From positions 1 through 19,225 of the forward strand of contig JBGSQB010000096.1 in the NCBI GenBank assembly GCA_041738285.1: a stretch of 19,225 bases of DNA. The letters run 5' to 3'. This DNA comes from SZUA-521 sp041738285. GTDB taxonomy: Bacteria; Pseudomonadota; Gammaproteobacteria; Pseudomonadales; Azotimanducaceae. Under the pieces are notes generated by a model. It had not been told where the DNA came from and ran no database searches. It saw only the letters and a list, made by a program, of their open reading frames with translations. The translations under genes were made by a program, and so were the position numbers. Of this stretch, positions 15,140 to 19,225 are shown in pieces. Each line of letters starts with the position of its first letter. The first letter of the stretch is position 1.

Positions 15140-16317
15140 GCTTCGCTGCATTCACGAATCGTCGCATCGGTTATGCGACGTTTGTCCTCGCCTGCGCCGG
15201 TTTCGTCAGCCTTGGCCTGCCAGACGGTCTATTGGGTGTCGCCTGGCCCACGATGAGTGCCGCATTCGATGTCGACTTGTCGGCACTGGGTCAGCTCTTC
15301 GTCGCAACGACCGCCGGCTACTGCATTGCGAGCGTTGCAGCGGTGCGGCTGTTGAGTCTGATGGGGATCGGACTACTGCTCGTTGCGTCGTGCGCGGCGA
15401 CCGCGCTGAGTCTCGTGGGTTACGCCATTGCGCCAGGCTGGGCGCTGCTGCTCATGTGTGGCGTGGTGGCGGGTGCGGGCGGCGGCGCGATCGATGCCGG
15501 TCTCAATGCGCATGCGGCTCATCACTTCTCGGTACGCGCGGTCAATCTCCTGCATGCATGCTACGGCGTTGGTACAGCCGCAGGGCCGTTGATCATGACG
15601 AGCATTCTGGTCGCGCAACGACCGTGGGTGCTCGGCTATCTCATCGTCGCGATAGCGCAGCTCATGCTCGCCTGTGCATTCAGGCACGCTCGAAACCGAT
15701 GGTCGTCACCGAGGTATCGAAACACGCCGGCCACGAACGTGTCGATGCTGGAAACGGTGCGGCGACGCGACGTGCGTTGGTCGTTGTTGCTGTTTCTGCT
15801 CTACGTAGGGGCAGAGGCGGGCGCCGGCGCGTGGATATTCAGTTTCCTCAGCATGCAGCGCGATTTCAGCGTCGCCAGCGCTGGGCTCCTCGTGAGTGTG
15901 TATTGGGCGGGTCTGTTTGCGGGTCGCACGGCGATCGCTTTGACACCAGTAACACCCGGTGCGGGGACGATCCTGCACCCGTGCACCATGGGTGCAGTCA
16001 CTGGAGTGACGATGCTGACGCTGTTTCAGGCATTCGCGCCGACATGTGCTGCGGTGACGCTGCTTGGGGCCGCCTCGGGACCGATATTCCCGACGTTGAT
16101 CTCAAGCACTGCGGCGCGCCATGGCGCGGATCACACCGCCAACGCGGTCAGCTTGCAGGTCGCTGCTTCGGCGCTCGGCCTTGCAGTTGTACCTGCGCTG
16201 CTCGGTGCTCTTTCTGCGACGCAGGGGTTGAACACGCTCCCGCTCCTGCTGCTGATCGTGTGGGGTCTTATTGCGCTTACGCTCTCGCGTACGGTCGTCG
16301 TCAGGCGCGATGCATGA
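15136..16317 (+). CDS. MFS transporter
   Basis: A 393-residue polytopic membrane protein with about eleven to twelve hydrophobic stretches and a central charged loop near residues 185-210. The opening GLPDGLLGVAWPTM and the internal GAGGGAIDAGLNAHAA are typical of fucose-permease-like or related major facilitator proteins. The GTG at 15136 (GTGA overlap) is the best available start, although the nearest good Shine-Dalgarno (GGAGG at 15111-15115) is 20 nt away. That spacing suggests coupling to termination of the NDH-2 gene. It closes the plus-strand operon, so it probably moves the pathway's substrate or product. Import versus export and the solute cannot be decided from sequence. Confidence 0.85.
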   Translation: MSFAAFTNRRIGYATFVLACAGFVSLGLPDGLLGVAWPTMSAAFDVDLSALGQLFVATTAGYCIASVAAVRLLSLMGIGLLLVASCAATALSLVGYAIAPGWALLLMCGVVAGAGGGAIDAGLNAHAAHHFSVRAVNLLHACYGVGTAAGPLIMTSILVAQRPWVLGYLIVAIAQLMLACAFRHARNRWSSPRYRNTPATNVSMLETVRRRDVRWSLLLFLLYVGAEAGAGAWIFSFLSMQRDFSVASAGLLVSVYWAGLFAGRTAIALTPVTPGAGTILHPCTMGAVTGVTMLTLFQAFAPTCAAVTLLGAASGPIFPTLISSTAARHGADHTANAVSLQVAASALGLAVVPALLGALSATQGLNTLPLLLLIVWGLIALTLSRTVVVRRDA

Positions 16318-16319
16318 AC

Positions 16320-16334
16320 CGAGCGATGCGCTCG
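16320..16334. other. Small hairpin in the convergent gap
   Basis: CGAGCG and CGCTCG (6-bp arms, 3-nt loop ATG) lie just after the MFS stop and before the stop of the LamG gene on the other strand. No T-run follows on either side, so it is at best a weak or Rho-assisted termination element. The whole convergent gap is only 38 bp. Confidence 0.3.
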
Positions 16335-16355
16335 CGAAACGTGTTCAGAGCTTGC

Positions 16356-17051
16356 CTAGCCCGGTGGTCCGGCCAGCGCTCGAATCTCGCTGGCAGACAA
16401 GGCGCGTGCGTATATGCGCACGTCGTCGACTCGGCCGCTGATTTCATCGACGACGTTTTGCTCATCGTCCAGATATGCGCCGATCGTGAACGGCACGTCC
16501 GGCATGTTGATCGCGCCATAAGTCCAGTCATTGCATATTTCTTTACCGTCTACGTAGAGGCGAGCGACCCACCCGTTGTACGTAGCAGCAACGTGGTACC
16601 AGCGATTCGGCTCGGCGCGGTACTTGGGATCGGCGTAGCAGACACCGCTGCGACCGGAATCCAGACGGATCTCGAACTTGAACCGTGAACCGTGAAAGCC
16701 GAAGAACAGCGTGGGGTATCCGTGCGCGATGAGTGCAACATTGTGCGTTGCTGAACGAATAGCCCGTGCGGCAACGGTTATCTGATCGGCGGTCGCGCTC
16801 AGCGTTTCCGACATGGGGACGATGACTACGCTGTCACCCGATCCGTCCAGCAGCAGAGCACCTTGGGCAACACCTTCCCCCCATTGGCCATTGCGCACCG
16901 TTCCGGTGTTGCCGTTCCCGGACGAGTCGGCAGCGCGATCGCCGGCTGTTTCGTCGAACTTCCACCAACCAACCAGGCGCTCATCCGACGGCGCGCCACA
17001 TGCCGTCAGCAACTGCGCCAGCAGCAACGAGCCGAGATGGTAGGGTTTCAT
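16356..17051 (-). CDS. LamG/concanavalin-A-like domain lipoprotein
   Basis: A 231-residue protein. AAGGAG (CTCCTT on the plus strand at 17062-17067) lies 10 nt before the ATG at 17051. The N terminus is a type II signal peptide with the lipobox LTAC, lipidated Cys at residue 18, so it should be membrane-anchored; the residues after Cys (GAP) do not show the inner-membrane Asp+2 signal, so outer membrane is likely. Residues about 27-225 form a LamG-like jelly roll: GWWKFDE and SGNGNTGT at the start, WYHVAATYNGWVARLYVDGKE in the middle, GRVDDVRIYARALSASEI at the end. Such domains bind carbohydrates or proteins. ATGA overlap with the upstream GMC gene indicates a two-gene operon, so the lipoprotein may display or recruit something connected with that oxidoreductase. 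Confidence 0.86.
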   Translation of the reverse strand: MKPYHLGSLLLAQLLTACGAPSDERLVGWWKFDETAGDRAADSSGNGNTGTVRNGQWGEGVAQGALLLDGSGDSVVIVPMSETLSATADQITVAARAIRSATHNVALIAHGYPTLFFGFHGSRFKFEIRLDSGRSGVCYADPKYRAEPNRWYHVAATYNGWVARLYVDGKEICNDWTYGAINMPDVPFTIGAYLDDEQNVVDEISGRVDDVRIYARALSASEIRALAGPPG

Positions 17052-18607
17052 CGCAGCAACTCTCCTTTGACATGGTCGGCAATTCGCAGTGCAAGTGCGA
17101 CGATCGTGAGCGTTGGCGTCACGTAGCTCCCAGTCGGAAACACCGAACTACCGGCGACGTAGAGATTCGACACACCGTGCATACGACAGTTACGGTCTAC
17201 GACGCCTGAGCGTGGTTCGTCCGACATGCGCGTCGTACCGATGTGATGGCAGCCGCTCCAGATGGGGTCCGGCCAGAAATCGTCACCCGCCAACAACCAT
17301 TCATGCAGCTGTAGCCTGCCCAGGCGCAGACGTGCAAGCTCTTCGCCGATGCGCAAGGTTGATTCGAACATCGACTGCTTGTCGCCACTCGCGAGCCGCC
17401 AGTCGACCTTGAGCTTCGGCATGCCGAGCGAGTCGCGTTCATTGGTGAGCGAAATGCGGCTGGCAGGATTGGGCGCTTGTTCCGAATGTGCGACGAGTTC
17501 GAACACCGAAATTTCGCCGCGCGCACGCCTGTAGAGATCGCCGATGTGCCCGTCGAGATCCGTCAGCACCGACCAGAACTTGTCATCGATGTCTGCGGGC
17601 CACCGACCGTCGCGGAAATCGTCGCGAAGGTCCCGGAGAGCGGCGTAACCAGGTCCAAAATCTCTTCTCGCCGCGATGTCGAATCCGGCGTTGAGTAGCC
17701 GATTGCGTTTCTTGCCTGCTGCTGAACAGGTCAAATGAGCGCGAATGAAGCCATCCTCGCTTCGCCTTCGATCGAACGCGCGCAGCAGCGCCTCTGGCTG
17801 GTTCGTCATTATGCTGCCCACGGCCCGTTCGGGGTGCTGCATGAAGTAGCGACCCAGGTTGCCCGAGCCATTGCCGAGCCCCTCGGTCTGGACATCCCGC
17901 GTCTGCAGCAGCAGCCGTGTGTTCTCCATGGCGCCGCACGCCAGCACATATGCTCGGGCGCGGACCGTTCCCGTCTGCCCGCTAAGTGATTGGACATGCA
18001 TCATCTCGACGCCGGTGGCCGACGGGTTGGTTTGTATCCTGATCAGGTTGGCGTTGAGGATCACCTCGACATGGGCGGAACGTTGCAGTTGCTCGCGGTA
18101 GCGGTCGCCAAATCGCGTTGGCGGGCTGTATTGCCAGTAGCGAACCCGAACGTTGTTTGGCTCGAAAGTGGGGACGTCGGGGTCTTCGATTGGAAACTGG
18201 CCGTGCTCGTAGCGATAGGCGCCCAGCTCCAGAATCTGTTGAGCAGCTGCGTAGTACGGATCGAGGTCCTTCTTGGAGATGGGCCAACCGCTGTGAGGCA
18301 CCCAGTCACGCACTTCGAAATCGTTCGCCTCGAACGGCGCGCACCATCCCTGCCAATGATTGGTCGTGCCGCCGAAGTATCGAAGACGACAACCCATCGG
18401 GCTGGCGGTCTCCCGGCCAACACTCTCACCCTCGTAAAGCGATTGCACCGCCTGATCGAATTCGAGCCCGCCGCTCTCGATCAGGCATACGCGAAACGGT
18501 GCCTTGTCCAAGCGAAGCGCGATCGCGATGCCTGCGGCGCCCGCACCAACGACACACACGTCACAGTCGATGTGGCGAGGAGATGCTTCGCGAAAGTCGG
18601 TGAGCAC
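17048..18607 (-). CDS. GMC-family oxidoreductase with Thr in place of the usual second active-site residue
   Basis: A 519-residue flavoprotein. The only usable start is GTG at 18607: the frame upstream has no other start before an in-frame TGA, and the Rossmann fold begins at residue 15. The FAD motif GAGAAG is at 21-26 and E44 (IESGG) ends beta2. FGGTTNHWQGWCAPF around 78-92 is typical of GMC-N. The C-terminal domain carries CHHIGTTRM (453-461), so H454 or H455 is the catalytic His. The second catalytic position, normally Asn or His in (N/H)PTLT, is T497 here (VTPTLT). There is no Sec or Tat signal. The gene is distinct from the GMC at 10799 in length and in these motifs. A palindrome overlaps its start codon. 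Substrate unknown; the surrounding genes suggest sugar or polyol chemistry. Confidence 0.87.
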   Translation of the reverse strand: MLTDFREASPRHIDCDVCVVGAGAAGIAIALRLDKAPFRVCLIESGGLEFDQAVQSLYEGESVGRETASPMGCRLRYFGGTTNHWQGWCAPFEANDFEVRDWVPHSGWPISKKDLDPYYAAAQQILELGAYRYEHGQFPIEDPDVPTFEPNNVRVRYWQYSPPTRFGDRYREQLQRSAHVEVILNANLIRIQTNPSATGVEMMHVQSLSGQTGTVRARAYVLACGAMENTRLLLQTRDVQTEGLGNGSGNLGRYFMQHPERAVGSIMTNQPEALLRAFDRRRSEDGFIRAHLTCSAAGKKRNRLLNAGFDIAARRDFGPGYAALRDLRDDFRDGRWPADIDDKFWSVLTDLDGHIGDLYRRARGEISVFELVAHSEQAPNPASRISLTNERDSLGMPKLKVDWRLASGDKQSMFESTLRIGEELARLRLGRLQLHEWLLAGDDFWPDPIWSGCHHIGTTRMSDEPRSGVVDRNCRMHGVSNLYVAGSSVFPTGSYVTPTLTIVALALRIADHVKGELLR

Positions 18608-18622
18608 TCGGTCAACCGAGTG
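18605..18622. promoter_or_regulatory. 18-bp near-perfect palindrome over the GMC start codon (possible operator or translational hairpin)
   Basis: The arms CACTCGGT (18605-18612) and ACCGAGTG (18615-18622) are perfect inverted repeats with a 2-nt spacer. The GTG start of the minus-strand GMC gene (18607-18605) lies inside one arm, and no clear Shine-Dalgarno precedes it. The element could bind a dimeric repressor or fold in the mRNA and hide the start codon. I see no convincing -35/-10 pair next to it. Confidence 0.45.
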
Positions 18623-18691
18623 CGGAGTGAATCTGCAGCGGTATCATTGTTCCTGGTATCGCGTGCTACTGCCGGGTAGCCCTCAATGCTA

Positions 18692-18715
18692 GTCGAACGC
18701 GCCCGCGGCTTCGAC
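18692..18715. other. Imperfect hairpin downstream of the right-edge gene
   Basis: GTCGAA and TTCGAC (6-bp arms) enclose a 12-nt GC-rich loop that can add a couple of bulged pairs. It sits in the 181-bp spacer 18608-18788, between the stop of the right-edge gene and the GMC start, where a terminator and a promoter are expected. No T-run follows on the minus strand, so an intrinsic terminator is not supported. The rest of the spacer shows nothing I can name. Confidence 0.25.
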
Positions 18716-18788
18716 AATCCCGTGGCGTGCTCAGTTCGTCGGCGCCAGGCGGTGACGTCAGCGCACACGCGCAGGTGTCGCCGAACGC

Positions 18789-19225
18789 TCAGAAATGGGT
18801 TGATTCAACCTGATAGTCGGCGACGGTGCGATCGGCGCTGAATGTGATCGTGACGGTGATTGTTCGGATCTGACGGGTCACCTGCGAAGACAGGGTCGAC
18901 TTCTGCGTACCGCCGCTCACGCCAGCGCCAAAGTTGTCGAAGAACAGTCCGAGCCGAGCGGTCTTGTCGTTTGTCGCACTCGAGGTGTTTGCCTCAGTTG
19001 CCGTCTGGGATCGTTGATAGACCCACACCGCGTCGCCCGTGCGGTTGCGGGTGACGATGTCTGGGCCGCCGAAGAGGCGCAGCAGATCTCGCTGCGAGGT
19101 CACGCCGCGTAACACTTCGCGATCATTTGCTGGCCGTCGTCGAGCTGGCGGCAGCGCGGTGGGAGACAGTGCCGCGGACGTTGCGTCAGCGGTTGGCATG
19201 CCGTCGGCTGGCAGCAGTGCCAGCG
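18789..19225 (-). CDS. Unidentified protein, probably exported (5' partial at window edge)
   Basis: The minus-strand frame is open to the last base, so the start is probably outside the window; an internal ATG at 19199 gives 136 residues. Codons beyond that ATG read LALLPADG, hydrophobic enough to be the end of a signal peptide. The next 25 residues are Ala/Pro/Thr-rich, as in a linker after export. Then comes a compact fold: TSQRDLLRLFGGPDIVTRNRTGDAVWVYQR, split by a Ser/Thr-rich turn, then TARLGLFFDNFG, and a beta-rich end ITVTITFSADRTVADYQVES. The pattern (residues limiting a small beta domain with GxP and a WVY strand) recalls SmpA/OmlA/BamE-like periplasmic lipoproteins, but the match is loose. 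It is separated from the GMC operon by 181 bp. Confidence 0.55.
   Translation of the reverse strand, partial: LALLPADGMPTADATSAALSPTALPPARRRPANDREVLRGVTSQRDLLRLFGGPDIVTRNRTGDAVWVYQRSQTATEANTSSATNDKTARLGLFFDNFGAGVSGGTQKSTLSSQVTRQIRTITVTITFSADRTVADYQVESTHF

Noticed and set aside
15093..16688. Plus-strand frame of 531 residues overlapping the MFS and LamG genes
   Set aside because: It spans two real genes on opposite strands, is Arg/Cys/Ser-rich and lacks membrane segments or motifs.
18608..18700. Sigma-70-type promoter for the minus-strand GMC operon (TTGAGG with a GATACC-like box)
   Set aside because: The spacing is about 20 nt and the -10 match is poor, so I do not report a promoter.

Overview
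The window is 19.2 kb of GC-rich, almost gap-free bacterial DNA. The gene families (NDH-2, GlcG/HbpS, SMP-30, Lol-type lipoprotein) and the signal peptides fit a Gram-negative proteobacterium. No rRNA or clade marker is present, so I do not go below that level. I see no tRNA, CRISPR array, insertion sequence or phage gene.

Plus strand, 1-16317: one wall-to-wall transcription unit of 14 genes. The order is a sugar-1-phosphate nucleotidyltransferase (5' end outside the window), an exported GlcG/HbpS-cupin fusion, two exported SMP-30/gluconolactonase-like proteins, a small acidic protein, a GH133-like amylo-alpha-1,6-glucosidase, a GH63/MGH1-like glucosidase, a glucose 1-dehydrogenase-like SDR, an aquaporin, a GMC oxidoreductase, a uridine-kinase-like P-loop kinase, an exported tandem-VOC protein, a type II NADH dehydrogenase-like flavoprotein and an MFS transporter. 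Most junctions are ATGA or GTGA stop/start overlaps and the widest gap is 4 nt, so the genes are probably co-transcribed and translationally coupled.

Minus strand, 18607-16356: a second GMC oxidoreductase followed, with an ATGA overlap, by a LamG-domain lipoprotein. This pair converges on the long unit across 38 bp. A 181-bp spacer (18608-18788) separates it from the C-terminal part of another minus-strand gene that runs off the right edge.

A coherent reading is oxidative glucan or glucoside use. Debranching and alpha-glucosidase activity release glucose, the SDR oxidises it to gluconolactone, lactonases open the lactone, and NDH-2 returns NADH electrons to the quinone pool. Two GMC oxidoreductases, an unassigned small-molecule kinase, a transporter and several exported proteins have no obvious place in that scheme. 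The hydrolases and dehydrogenase look cytosolic while the lactonases carry signal peptides, so the real substrate may not be plain glucose. All functions are inferred from visible motifs and remembered family features; no database search was run.
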